From Trichomonas vaginalis G3 (lineage: Eukaryota; Parabasalia; Trichomonadida; Trichomonadidae), in contig NC_067207.1 of NCBI RefSeq assembly GCF_026262505.1, forward strand, positions 11,128,082-11,192,081: a DNA stretch of 64,000 bases. Direction: 5' to 3'. A program made the translations under genes and the position numbers. How positions within the stretch are numbered: position 1 is the stretch's first letter; every line of letters starts with the position of its first letter. Positions 29,957 through 41,153 of this stretch are shown here, one piece after another. The notes beneath the pieces were generated by a model, which worked only from the letters and a program-made list of their open reading frames with translations, was not told the DNA's origin and ran no database searches.

Positions 29957-32680
29957 ATGTTAGAAAACATGTTAGAAAAGGTGTTAGATCTAACATTCTA
30001 ACATAAACATTATTTTTGGGTCATTTACGCTCATTACGATGAAATCATGACAAAAGCATTTACGAAGAAATCATGACAAAGTCTTGACAAATCATAAACG
30101 ATGAAATCATGACAAAGTCTTGACAAATCATAAACGATGAAATCATGAAAATTCAAGACCCTTTGGGTCTCGCCGCTTAGCGGCTGAGGTGAGAAAAGAG
30201 GTGAGAAAAGAGGTGAGATCTCACCTCTTCACCTAAACATTATTTTTGGATCATTTACGCTCATTACGATGAAATCTTGACAAAGTCTTGACAAATCATA
30301 AACGATGAAATCATGACAAAAGCATTTACGATGAAATCTTGACAAAGTTTTGACAAATCATAAACGATGAAATCATGACAAAAGCATTTACGATGAAATC
30401 ATGACAAAGTCTTGACAAAGCATTCACGATGAAATCATGACAAAAGCATTTACGATGAAATCTTGACAAAGTCTTGACAAATCATAAACGATGAAATCAT
30501 GACAAAAGCATTTACGATGAAATCATGACAAAGTCTTGACAAAGCATTCACGATGAAATCTTGACAAATCATAAACGATGAAATCTTGACAAATCATAAA
30601 CGATGAAATCTTGACAAAAGCATTCACGATGAAATCTTGACAAAGCATTCACGATGAAATCTTGACAAAAGCATTCACGTTCATTCACGATGAAATCATG
30701 ACAAAGTCTTGACAAAGCATTCACGATGAAATCATGACAAAGTCTTGACAAAAGCATTCACGTTCATTCACGATGAAATCATGACAAAGTCTTGACAAAT
30801 CATAAACGATGAAATCATGACAAAAGCATTTACGAAGAAGTCATGACAAAAGCATTTACGAAGAAGTCATGACAAGTCTTGACAAAGCATTCACGATGAA
30901 ATCATGACAAAAGCATTCACGTTCATTCACGATGAAATCATGACAAAAGCATTTACGAAGAAATCATGACAAAGTCTTGACAAATCATAAACGATGAAAT
31001 CATGACAAAGTCTTGACAAATCATAACGATGAAATCATGACAAAGTCTTGACAAATCATAAACGATGAAATCATGACAAAAGCATTTACGATGAAATCAT
31101 GACAAAAGCATTTACGAAGAAATCATGACAAAGTCTTGACAAATCATAAACGATGAAATCATGACAAAGTCTTGACAAATCATAAACGATGAAATCATGA
31201 AAATTCAAGACCCTTTGGTCTCGCCGCTTAGCGGCTGAGGTGAGAAAGAGGTGAGAAAAGAGGTGAGATCTCACCTCTTCACCTAAACATTATTTTTGGA
31301 TCATTTACGCTCATTACGATGAAATCTTGACAAAGTCTTGACAAAGCATTCACGATGAAATCATGACAAAAGCATTTACGTTCATTCACGATGAAATCAT
31401 GACAAAGTCTTGACAAATCATAAACGATGAAATCATGACAAAAGCATTTACGATGAAATCATGACAAAGTCTTGACAAAGCATTCACGATGAAATCATGA
31501 CAAAAGCATTTACGATGAAATCTTGACAAAGTCTTGACAAATCATAAACGATGAAATCATGACAAAAGCATTTACGATGAAATCATGACAAAGTCTTGAC
31601 AAAGCATTCACGATGAAATCTTGACAAATCATAAACGATGAAATCTTGACAAATCATAAACGATGAAATCTTGACAAAAGCATTCACGATGAAATCTTGA
31701 CAAAGCATTCACGATGAAATCTTGACAAAAGCATTCACGTTCATTCACGATGAAATCATGACAAAGTCTTGACAAAGCATTCACGATGAAATCATGACAA
31801 AGTCTTGACAAAAGCATTCACGTTCATTCACGATTGAAATCATGACAAAGTCTTGACAAATCATAAACGATGAAATCATGACAAAAGCATTTACGAAGAA
31901 GTCATGACAAAAGCATTTACGAAGAAGTCATGACAAAGTCTTGACAAAGCATTCACGATGAAATCATGACAAAAGCATTCACGTTCATTCACGATGAAAT
32001 CATGACAAAAGCATTTACGAAGAAATCATGACAAAGTCTTGACAAATCATAAACGATGAAATCATGACAAAGTCTTGACAAATCATAAACGATGAAATCA
32101 TGACAAAGTCTTGACAAATCATAAACGATGAAATCATGACAAAAGCATTTACGATGAAACATGACAAAAGCATTTACGAAGAAATCATGACAAAGTCTTG
32201 ACAAATCATAAACGATGAAATCATGACAAAGTCTTGACAAATCATAAACGATGAAATCATGAAAATTCAAGACCCTTTGGGTCTCGCGCTTAGCGGCTGA
32301 GGTGAGAAAAGAGGTGAGAAAAGAGGTGAGATCTCACCTCTTCACCTAAACATTATTTTTGGATCATTTACGCTCATTACGATGAAATCTTGACAAAGTC
32401 TTGACAAAGCATTCACGATGAAATCATGACAAAAAGCATTTACGTTCATTCACGATGAAATCATGACAAAGTCTTGACAAATCATAAACGATGAAATCAT
32501 GACAAAAGCATTTACGAAGAAGTCATGACAAAAGCATTACGAAGAAGTCATGACAAAGTCTTGACAAAGCATTCACGATGAAATCTTGACAAAAGTCTTG
32601 ACAAAGCATTCACGAAGAAGTCATACAAAAGCATTTACGAAGAAATCATGACAAAGTCTTGACAAATCATAAACGATGAA
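29957..32680. repeat. Inner right-arm array with inverted R modules
   Basis: This is the mirror of 27921-29592, longer because part of the array is duplicated (for example about 30250-30850 resembles 31300-31900). It has an ATGTTA-type module at about 29957-30025 and AGGTGA-type modules at about 30150-30250, 31200-31300 and 32270-32360, each with the GCCGCTTAGCGGC hairpin or a close variant. No gene is supported. Confidence 0.7.
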
Positions 32681-33005
32681 ATATATTTCCTGAACTGTTG
32701 TCAAAATGTCATGTTGTCATCATTTTTCAGAGAAGTTAAATGACCTGGTAGCACATGGTAACATGGTAGCACCTTCAGTTATTCAAAAATAATTAATTAT
32801 TGAATAACCTGAAACCATTAACGTAAACATTAACGATAAAATATATTTCCTGAACTGTTGTCAAAATGTCATGTTGTCATCATTTTTCAGAGAAGTTAAA
32901 TGACCTGGTAGCACATGGTAACATGGTAGCACCTTCAGTTATTCAAAAATAATTAATTATTGAATAACCTGAAACCATTAACGTAAACATTAACGATAAA
33001 ATATT
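32681..33005. repeat. Two tandem M2 modules, inverted pair of 27592-27920
   Basis: The block layout is the same in reverse complement, with GGTAGCACATGGTAACATGG and the conserved TTGTCAAAATGTCATGTTGT tail. Confidence 0.7.
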
Positions 33006-33039
33006 TTTTGGTCGTTTATGACAAAAATAAATGGTTCAT

Positions 33040-33549
33040 TTACTCACAATATTTTTGTACAAAACGACCCCAAACTTTTAACTTCTTTTCTGCAGCTTCA
33101 AATGCTATCTTAGCGAGTTCATATTCTCTAAATTCTCTCTTTAAATCTTCTTGTTCCCATTGGTCTAGTTCGTATGGAGAATCTCTATAACCATAATATA
33201 TCTCACGTTCATGTTCTAATTGTTTTTCACACATTTTTCCAACTTCTTCTTCGAACAAAGGTTTAGCATTCTCCACTGTATCTTCGAGTTCTTCTTCATC
33301 TAACTTCTCATGAACTTTCTTGTCTATGGAGTCCATAATATCTTTGACATAAAATGCATACTTTACAGAGCACCATTCAGCAACAAAATGAACGAGGTCA
33401 GGATGTATGCAAATACCTTTGAATTCATTCATAACGCCCTTAGTAAGCTCATAAAATGTTTGTTTTGAGGTTGAGCCACTTTTGGCTCGACCGTATTCTT
33501 TCAACCAAAACTCAAGAATTTTCCTGTGTGAATTTTGTATAAAAAGCAA
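33040..33549 (-). CDS. KilA-N-type DNA-binding protein, right arm
   Basis: This is the mirror of 27049-27558 and encodes the same 169-residue sequence, including GICIHPDLVHFVAEW and the Glu-rich helical tail. Exact protein identity between arms about 5.5 kb apart, in inverted orientation, implies recent arm duplication or ongoing gene conversion. It has inverted R modules and a P hairpin upstream, just as in the left arm. As in the left arm, no early ATG is visible, so the start is uncertain. Confidence 0.6.
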   Translation of the reverse strand: MLFIQNSHRKILEFWLKEYGRAKSGSTSKQTFYELTKGVMNEFKGICIHPDLVHFVAEWCSVKYAFYVKDIMDSIDKKVHEKLDEEELEDTVENAKPLFEEEVGKMCEKQLEHEREIYYGYRDSPYELDQWEQEDLKREFREYELAKIAFEAAEKKLKVWGRFVQKYCE

Positions 33550-33800
33550 CCGCGGAATTCAGACGGTTGTTATATTCTTGACAAAACATGTTAGAAAACA
33601 TGTTAGAAAAGGTGTTAGATCTAACATTCTAACATAAACATTATTTTTGGATCATTTACACTCATTACGATGAAGAAATCATGACAAAAGCATTTACGTT
33701 CATTCACGATGAAATCTTGACAAATTCAACGGGTGAAAAACAGGTGAAAAAACAGGTGAGATCTCACCTTCTACCCTAAAATATATTTTTGGTTCATTTA
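33530..33800. promoter_or_regulatory. P hairpin and R modules (ATGTTA, AGGTGA), inverted
   Basis: The hairpin at about 33530-33583 is followed by an ATGTTA-type module (about 33590-33655) and an AGGTGA-type module (about 33728-33795). This mirrors 26809-27068. Confidence 0.6.
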
Positions 33801-36800
33801 CGTTCATTACGATGAAGAAATCATGACAAATCATAAACGATGAAGTCATGACAAAAGCATTTACGTTCATTCACGATGAAATCATGACAAAAGCATTTAC
33901 GAAGAAGTCATGACAAAGTCTTGACAAAGCATTCACGATGAAATCTTGACAAATCATAAACGATGAAATCTTGACAAATCATAAACGATGAAATCATGAC
34001 AAAAGCATTCACGTTCATTCACGATGAAATCATGACAAAAGCATTCACGATGAAATCATGACAAATCATAAACGATGAAATCATGACAAATCATAAACGA
34101 TGAAATCATGACAAATCATTCACGATGAAATCATGACAAATCATAAACGATGAAATCATGACAAATCATAAACGATGAAATCTTGACAAATCATAAACGA
34201 TGAAGTCATGACAAAAGCATTTACGTTCATTCACGATGAAATCATGACAAATCATAAACGATGAAATCATGACAAATCATAAACGATGAAATCTTGACAA
34301 ATCATAAACGATGAAATCATGACAAATCATAAACGATGAAATCTTGACAAATCATAAACGATGAAATCATGACAAATCATAAACGATGAAATCATGACAA
34401 ATCATAAACGATGAAATCATGACAAATCATAAACGATGAAATCATGACAAATCATTCACGATGAAATCATGACAAATCATTCACGATGAAATCATGACAA
34501 ATCATAAACGATGAAATCATGACAAATCATAAACGATGAAATCATGACAAAAGCATTTACGTTCATTACGATGAAATCATGACAAATCATAAACGATGAA
34601 GTCATGACAAAAGCATTTACGTTCATAAACGATGAAATCTTGACAAATCATAAACGATGAAATCATGACAAAAGCATTCACGATGAAATCATGACAAATC
34701 ATTCACGATGAAATCATGACAAATCATAAACGATGAAATCTTGACAAATCATAAACGATGAAATCTTGACAAAAGCATTTACGTTCATTCACGATGAAAT
34801 CATGACAAATCATAAACGATGAAGTCATGACAAATCATTCACGATGAAATCATGACAAATCATAAACGATGAAATCATGACAAATCATAAACGATGAAAT
34901 CATGACAAAGTCATGACAAAAGCATTCACGATGAAATCTTGACAAAAGCATTTACGTTCATTACGATGAAATCATGACAAAAGCATTTACGAAGAAGTCA
35001 TGACAAAGTCGACAAAGCATTCACTGAAATCATGACAAATCATAAACGATGAAGTCATGACAAATCATAAACGATGAAATCATGACAAATCATTCACGAT
35101 GAAATCATGACAAATCATTCACGATGAAATCATGACAAATCATAAACGATGAAATCATGACAAATCATAAACGATGAAATCTTGACAAATCATAAACGAT
35201 GAAATCATGACAAATCATAAACGAAGAAGTCATGACAAATCATAAACGATGAAATCATGACAAATCATAAACGATGAAATCTTGACAAAGTCTTGACAAA
35301 GCATTCACGATGAAATCTTGACAAATCATAAACGATGAAATCTTGGCAAAGTCTTGACAAAGCATTCACGATGAAATCATGACAAAAGCATTTACGATGA
35401 AATCATGACAAAGTCTTGACAAAGCATTCACGATGAAATCATGACAAAAGCATTTACGAAGAAGTCATGACAAAGTCTTGACAAAGCATTCACGATGAAA
35501 TCTTGACAAAGTCTTGACAAAGCATTCACGATGAAATCTTGACAAAAGCATTTACGTTCATTCACGATGAAATCATGACAAATCATAAACGAAGAAGTCA
35601 TGACAAATCATAAACGATGAAATCATGACAAAAGCATTCACGTTCATTCACGATGAAATCATGACAAAAGCATTTACGTTCATTCACGATGAAATCATGA
35701 CAAATCATAAACGAAGAAGTCATGACAAAGTCTTGACAAAAGCATTTACGAAGAAGTCATGACAAATCATAAACGATGAAATCTTGACAAAAGCATTCAC
35801 GTTCATTCACGAAGAAGTCATGACAAAAGCATTTACGATGAAATCTTGACAAAGTCTTGACAAAGCATTCACGATGAAATCTTGACAAAGTCTTGACAAA
35901 GCATTCACGAAGAAATCTTGACAAATCATAAACGATGAAATCATGACAAATCATAAACGATGAAATCATGACAAAAGCATTCACGAAGAAGTCATGACAA
36001 AGTCTTGACAAATCATAAACGATGAAATCTTGACAAAAGCATTTACGTTCATTCACGATGAAATCATGACAAATCATAAACGATGAAATCTTGACAAATC
36101 ATAAACGATGAAATCTTGACAAAAGCATTTACGTTCATTCACGATGAAATCTTGACAAAAGCATTTACGTTCATTCACGAAGAAGTCATGACAAAAGCAT
36201 TTACGTTCATTACGATGAAATCATGACAAAAAAGCATTCACGTTCATTACGATGAAATCATGACAAATCATAAACGATGAAATCTTGACAAAAGCATTTA
36301 CGTTCATTCACGATGAAATCATGACAAATCATAAACGATGAAATCTTGACAAATCATAAACGATGAAATCTTGACAAAAGCATTTACGTTCATTCACGAT
36401 GAAATCTTGACAAAAGCATTTACGTTCATTACGATGAAATCATGACAAAAGCATTCACGTTCATTACGATGAAATCATGACAAAAGCATTCACGTTCATT
36501 ACGATGAAATCATGACAAATCATAAACGATGAAATCATGACAAAAGCATTCACGTTCATTCACGATGAAATCATGACAAAGTCTTGACAAAGCATTCACG
36601 ATGAAATCTTGACAAATCATAAACGATGAAATCTTGACAAAGTCTTGACAAAAGCATTCACGATGAAGAAGTCATGACAAAAGCATTCACGATGAAATCT
36701 TGACAAAGTCATGACAAAAGCATTTACGTTCATTACGATGAAATCATGACAAAAGCATTTACGTTCATTCACGATGAAATCTTGACAAAAGCATTTACGT

Positions 36801-37270
36801 TCATTCACGATGAAATCTTGACAAAAGCATTTACGTTCATTCACGATGAAATCTTGACAAAAGCATTTACGTTCATTACGATGAAATCATGACAAATCAT
36901 AAACGATGAAATCATGACAAAAGCATTTACGTTCATTACGATGAAATCATGACAAAGTCTTGACAAAGCATTCACGATGAAATCTTGACAAATCATAAAC
37001 GATGAAATCTTGACAAAGTCTTGACAAAGCATTCACGATGAAGAAGTCATGACAAAAGCATTCACGATGAAATCTTGACAAAGTCATGACAAAAGCATTT
37101 ACGAAGAAGTCATGACAAAGTCTTGACAAAGCATTCACGATGAAATCATGACAAATCATTCACGATGAAATCATGACAAATCATTCACGATGAAATCTTG
37201 ACAAATCATAAACGATGAAATCTTGACAAAAGCATTCACGATGAAATCATGACAAATCATAAACGATGAA
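33800..37270. repeat. ~24-bp repeat array, right arm of nested element 1
   Basis: It mirrors 22640-26800 with the same unit types in reverse complement (GATGAAATCATGACAAATCA, TTTACGTTCATTCACGATG). It is somewhat shorter, so units have been gained or lost since the arms formed. No gene is supported. Confidence 0.8.
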
Positions 37271-37788
37271 ATCATAAACTTTGCCATGGTCTCTGTCCCT
37301 AGTAGTTTTCATTAAGTTCTGGAAATAATGAAAGTCATGAACTTTGCCATAGTCTCTGTCCCTAGTAGTTTTCATTATCTCACAGAGTTAATGAAAGTCA
37401 TACTTTCTATCAGATGAAGCATGCAGATGAACATAACGAAAGTTAGTGAGTTTGCCACGAGTTATGAATAAAATATTGGCATATTAGATGAGATAGCTGA
37501 TGAAACAGATGAAGATAAATTAAATCTTGGACTTTGCCACACTCTGTCCCTAGTTCCTCAAAATCCTTGACAACGTTGCTTAGAAATTTTGGTTCAAAAC
37601 CTCATCTGATTTTAATCTGTTATGCTACCTGTTAAGTTTCGCGAGATTATAAATGTCATGGAGTTATATAAAAAGGAGGGACAGCTAGGGACACTGGAAG
37701 TACTTGTAAGGCTATCTGTTAAGATTGCATGAAATACTAAAAAGTCATGAAATCCATTATCGCTGTGCTAGCTTCACCTTAGAGTAAA
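37270..37788. other. Conserved ~520-bp non-coding block (copy 2 of 3)
   Basis: This is a near-identical reverse complement of 22128-22660, including the CTCTGTCCCTAGTAGTTTTC repeats and the GGAGTTATATAAAAAGGAGG segment. That AT-rich TATATAAAAA lies about 130 bp upstream of the 78-residue gene at 37789 and could be promoter related. Confidence 0.6.
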
Positions 37789-38025
37789 ATGACGACTAAA
37801 GTCACTGAAGCAATGAAACAAAAGTTTTTGGTAGAATACATTAAATCAGGAGCGGTTCCAGAAGGTTTTTACGTTCATACTATGAAGGATGGTAGAGTTC
37901 AGTTTAGAAAGATAAAGCAACCATTAGATAGAGAAGGAATTTTGAGAAAGATTAAACTTCATGAGACCAACATTGCTGAACTTAAGAAGAAGTTAGAAGA
38001 GTTGGAGAAAGGAAGAGAGTTATAA
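37789..38025 (+). CDS. 78-residue basic/coiled-coil protein (copy 2 of 3)
   Basis: It begins MTTKVTEAMKQKFLVEYIKS and differs from the copy at 21891 at only a few residues (for example GAVPEGFYVHT here versus GTIPEGFYIHT). The position is the same: just inside the end gene, transcribed towards the near terminus, with the conserved non-coding block upstream. The basic beta segment plus C-terminal coiled coil fits a small DNA-binding factor, though this is not proven. Confidence 0.65.
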   Translation: MTTKVTEAMKQKFLVEYIKSGAVPEGFYVHTMKDGRVQFRKIKQPLDREGILRKIKLHETNIAELKKKLEELEKGREL

Positions 38026-38034
38026 AGCAATGAA

Positions 38035-38108
38035 TTCAAAAGGGTGAAAAAAGAGGTGAAAAAAGAGGTGAGATTTCACCACTTCACCTAAATTTATTTT
38101 TGTGCTAT
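38035..38108. promoter_or_regulatory. R module, word AGGTGA, inverted
   Basis: GGGTGAAAAAAGAGGTGAAA is followed by GAGGTGAGATTTCACC and TTCACCTAAATTTATTTTTG. It mirrors the module at 21813-21880. Confidence 0.6.
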
Positions 38109-38190
38109 GTTTTCATACGTGTGGGAGTGGTGATATCATTAATTTTTAAGTTTATTTTTATATAAATGACAGAACAAAAATATAACATTT

Positions 38191-38625
38191 CTACTCAACA
38201 GGAATGAGACCCTTACTGACTATGTATTCGTTTAATGCTTGATGAAAACAATGGTACATATTATCGTATGGGTATACACAACGTCTGTTTCCATCGTCGT
38301 CGTATATGTAGAGCTCAAATCCAGTCCAACCTTCTTTTGTACAATATGTAGCTTTATTTAAGTATGTATTTATGTAGATAAGGCAATTTTCTTCATCGCT
38401 CCAGAAATAATTTTTGTTCTTTGTTGAAATAGTTTTTGTTCCTCTGCGACCATAAGGAATGTATGCAATGAACTTTGCGTCATAAGGGATTGTAATATAT
38501 TCAGGGTTTCTTTCATCGTCAATGGGTCTGTCTTTGTTAAAATGCATGTTTCTCAGTTTTACTTGAGTTTTGAATAGTTCACGGAAACGTTCTGGGAAAG
38601 AGTCATAGTAAATGTAGTCAGACAT
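38191..38625 (-). CDS. Unknown 144-residue end gene (MSDYIYY family)
   Basis: The ATG at 38623-38625 gives MSDYIYYDSFPERFRELFK. It is Tyr-rich and mixed alpha/beta, with AKFIAYIPYGRRGTKTIST, YFWSDEENCLIYINTYLNK and CVYPYDNMYHCFHQALNEYI. The copy at 53057-53491 differs at a single residue over 144, so it is conserved between the two nested elements. It replaces the 94-residue gene found at the opposite end of this element. No family was recognised. A role at the ends, such as terminal-repeat binding, is speculative. Confidence 0.65.
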   Translation of the reverse strand: MSDYIYYDSFPERFRELFKTQVKLRNMHFNKDRPIDDERNPEYITIPYDAKFIAYIPYGRRGTKTISTKNKNYFWSDEENCLIYINTYLNKATYCTKEGWTGFELYIYDDDGNRRCVYPYDNMYHCFHQALNEYIVSKGLIPVE

Positions 38626-38689
38626 GTCTTTACAATGAAATAAAAAAGTTGGAAAATAAATAAAATAAGGTTATTTTTTATTTAGTGAG

Positions 38690-38906
38690 GACGGTAGTGA
38701 ATTCGTTAGTGAAGTCGTTAGTGAAGTCATTAGTGAAGTCATTAGTGAAGTCGTTTATGTGTCAGATGGTTTTGTAAATATTTAAGGTTAAGTTGGTTTT
38801 ATGGTTGTGTTGTAAAATATACGTTACCGGTTTCGTAAAGTGTCAAAACCGCTAAGTGGTGTACGGAGGCGCGCAGTGCCACAGTACACGACTAAGCCAT
38901 ACTAAC
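38690..38906. repeat. Right terminal inverted repeat of nested element 1
   Basis: Iterons of GAAGTCATTAGTGAAGTCG type are followed by the mirror of the left end, closing with GCAGTGCCACAGTACACGAC and TAAGCCATACTAAC. A 7-bp TTTGACA follows at 38907-38913. Confidence 0.75.
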
Positions 38907-38913
38907 TTTGACA

Positions 38914-39639
38914 ATATTCGTTGACAAATACCATCCAACAAAACTGACATCTGACTATGAAAGTTCTTTCAAATCAGACGATATTAAAAACTATCTGCGT
39001 TCAAAAAATGTAAACCAATATTTCATTGTCGACCAAAACCATTCTGCTCTTGGTGTCATTGACGGTTGTATAAAAATGTTAAGAGACTTAAACCAACCAC
39101 AAGGTGGTGAAGCAAATGAAATGTCATATGACGACAAGTATAGACACTTCTCCATGGCAAAGATGAGACAAGTTTTAAATATTTACAATAACCGTAAACA
39201 AAAAGGTTTGGGAAACCACTCCCCCGAAGAAATGAAAAACAACCCTGACTTAGAGAAAGACTATATATTTAATAATTTAGTCAAAAGAGACAAACAAGAA
39301 AGAATGCCGGGCTTCAAACTTCAGAAAGGAGACAAAGTAAAAATAGAAATACCTAAACGCGACCCATATGAAAATACTATTGACTATGACAACAATGGGA
39401 ACCCGACAGGTACTCACGTTCGTGTTCGTAAAAATAGAAGAAAGTATACAAGAGAATATTATGAAGTTTTAGGCAAACATGGCAAAATGTACACACTGCA
39501 AGCAGAAGATAAAACTACTATTGTCAGACCTCGTTTCAAACTTGTCAAAGTTCAAGGTGGTATACTTTCAAAGACAGTTCCTAACAAATATAAGACAACT
39601 CCTGACGAATATGCTAAAGAAGTGGAACATGACGACTAA
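38914..39639 (+). pseudogene. Polinton-type integrase, 3' piece (split by nested element 1)
   Basis: About 240 codons continue the integrase core (KLTSDYESSFKSDDIKNYLR) and lead into an SH3-like C-terminal domain (FKLQKGDKVKIEIPKRDPYE ... MYTLQAEDKTTIVRPRFKLV). Polinton integrases have such a DDE core and a chromo/SH3-like tail. This piece has a continuous frame. The whole gene is interrupted by the nested element. The 3' end overlaps the convergent fibre gene by 4 bp. Confidence 0.7.
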
Positions 39640-41135
39640 GCAATTCTATACCATGCGTAAACTGTCATGTAAGGTGGCATGTAGTCTTTACTTTGTCCCG
39701 TTGTTTGCGTATATCCCGAAACGCGATGTGTATGGTTTCCTCCTCCCTCAGTGTTACTCCAGTAACAATTTATAGCAAACTTAACGTTGTCTTTAACATC
39801 ATATCCTTTACCTTTTGTCATTGCTGACCAATCCCAATATCTATGCTTATGCCAACCTGCTTGAGATGTACTTAAATCTATGTAGTGACTGTGCGCAGGT
39901 AAATTTTCACCTGAAATCGTTTTACTTCCACCTGTTTCCTTTGAAGAGTTTGCACAATACAAAAACCTGTCGACTATTTGAGTCCAAGTTCCAAAACCAA
40001 GTACTGTTTCTGGTCTGGTAGAGTTCATTGACGTATAAATAGAGCCTATAGGATATAATGTTTGAAGTATTTCTGTCTTTAATGTTTGAAGCTCTGTTTT
40101 GTCAGCTTTCTTATCTAACATTGTTGGTAGTTCATATGCTTCAAAGTTTCTGGCATGCTCTTCGATATTCCTGCAACTGTTATCTAAATTGTTAAGAGTA
40201 TCTTTTACGCTTGTACTCGGATTCTCTAAAGGTGCACTTGAACCAAGGTCAAAGTTCAGTATTATGTCGTCTGCTCTAACAGTTGTAAAACTTGTATGTG
40301 TATGGTTCTTGTCAGCTTTAAGGTCTAAACATCCTGAAACCCATCCTGTATCGGCTTTAGTTTTTAAAATCTTCGATGTCCATTCATGGTACCAGTCAAC
40401 CCTTTCTATAATTTCATTATCTTTTTCATCCACATATTCCTTATCTGCTTTCTTCTCTAACTTACTAGCCACATATGCTAACTCATCGTTAACATATGTT
40501 TTATCTGCTTTCTTTTCAAGGCTAACGTTTAAGTTTGTAATATCAGATATAGTATGTGTATGTCCAATGGCACTTTTCCTGTTTAAGGTTTCTTGTAAGT
40601 TTGTAATATTTGCAATGGTATGTGTATGAGTCTTATTTGCTTTTGTCTCTAATGTTTCTTGTAAGTTTGTAATATCAGATATAGAATGTATATGAGTCTT
40701 TTTAGAATATTCGTTTTCAGCTCTTGTCACTTCACTTGACATTTTATTGTCAACATATGTTTTGTCTGCTAGTTCAGGATGAGTATGTTCTTTTGTTGCA
40801 TAAGCATTGTTAGCTCTTTCTTCTTCTTTTGCTATTGCATCGTCTACATATTCTTTGTCAGCTTTGTTGTCAACATCTGCTTTCAAAAGAAGTTCATTTA
40901 TAGGTTTCTCGTTTAAAGTTCCTTTTGTTGGATTTATACAGACAGTATTGTTCTTCTTGTCTTGAAATAGAAACTCATCTGTCATTGGGTTTAATGTCAG
41001 TTTTAAGTTTCCTTCTTTCAATGACTCAGATATCTTAGAATAGTTTGAAAAGTTTGTTGTGTTCTTATTTAGAGCTTGTATAATGAGTTGTCGGTTGTGT
41101 TGTATTTCTCTCATAGACGCTGTTTCATTTGACAT
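39636..41135 (-). CDS. Trimeric fibre protein with phage tail-collar C-terminal domain
   Basis: The frame has 499 residues from ATG 41133-41135. After a short N-terminus, residues about 95-270 consist of repeated units with ADKTYVD or ADKEYVDD motifs and TISDITNLQETL motifs, typical of coiled-coil or triple-helical fibre shafts. The C-terminal part, from about LYPIGSIYTSMNSTRPETVL, has GFGTWTQIVDRFLYCA, GGSKTISGENLPAHSHYI and GQSKDYMPPYMTVYAWYRIA. This is the classic tail-collar/receptor-binding fold of phages, including the His-rich HSH/HTH segments. It is the likely cell-attachment protein of the element's virion. The frame is whole, unlike many neighbours. Confidence 0.8.
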   Translation of the reverse strand: MSNETASMREIQHNRQLIIQALNKNTTNFSNYSKISESLKEGNLKLTLNPMTDEFLFQDKKNNTVCINPTKGTLNEKPINELLLKADVDNKADKEYVDDAIAKEEERANNAYATKEHTHPELADKTYVDNKMSSEVTRAENEYSKKTHIHSISDITNLQETLETKANKTHTHTIANITNLQETLNRKSAIGHTHTISDITNLNVSLEKKADKTYVNDELAYVASKLEKKADKEYVDEKDNEIIERVDWYHEWTSKILKTKADTGWVSGCLDLKADKNHTHTSFTTVRADDIILNFDLGSSAPLENPSTSVKDTLNNLDNSCRNIEEHARNFEAYELPTMLDKKADKTELQTLKTEILQTLYPIGSIYTSMNSTRPETVLGFGTWTQIVDRFLYCANSSKETGGSKTISGENLPAHSHYIDLSTSQAGWHKHRYWDWSAMTKGKGYDVKDNVKFAINCYWSNTEGGGNHTHRVSGYTQTTGQSKDYMPPYMTVYAWYRIA

Positions 41136-41153
41136 TTTTATTCTAGATAAAAT

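Larger units (their letters stand above)
21217..38906. mobile_element. Giant palindromic nested element, copy 1
   Basis: The element is about 17.7 kb and is inserted in the integrase gene of Polinton-like element B. It has terminal inverted repeats of about 220 bp, a 5-7-bp target duplication (TTTGACA), and two long inverted arms around a centre at about 29593-29956. Each arm carries a conserved non-coding block, an array of ~24-bp units, several R modules, a KilA-N-type gene and tandem M2 modules. The proteins of the two inverted KilA-N-type genes are identical, so the arms are either very recent or kept equal by gene conversion. The outermost genes differ between ends (21441-21725 versus 38191-38625). 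No integrase, polymerase, helicase or capsid gene is visible, so it looks non-autonomous relative to the copy at 52767. Confidence 0.8.

Noticed and set aside
22757-36844. Open frames of 60-106 codons inside the arrays (HDFIVNALSRL-type peptides)
   Set aside because: They arise because unit lengths are often multiples of three. They repeat the array words, have no independent start signals and appear on mirrored strands.
22640-37270. CRISPR-like array
   Set aside because: Repeats are short and continuous, with a small set of recurring words. There are no unique spacers of constant length, no cas genes, and the context is eukaryotic.
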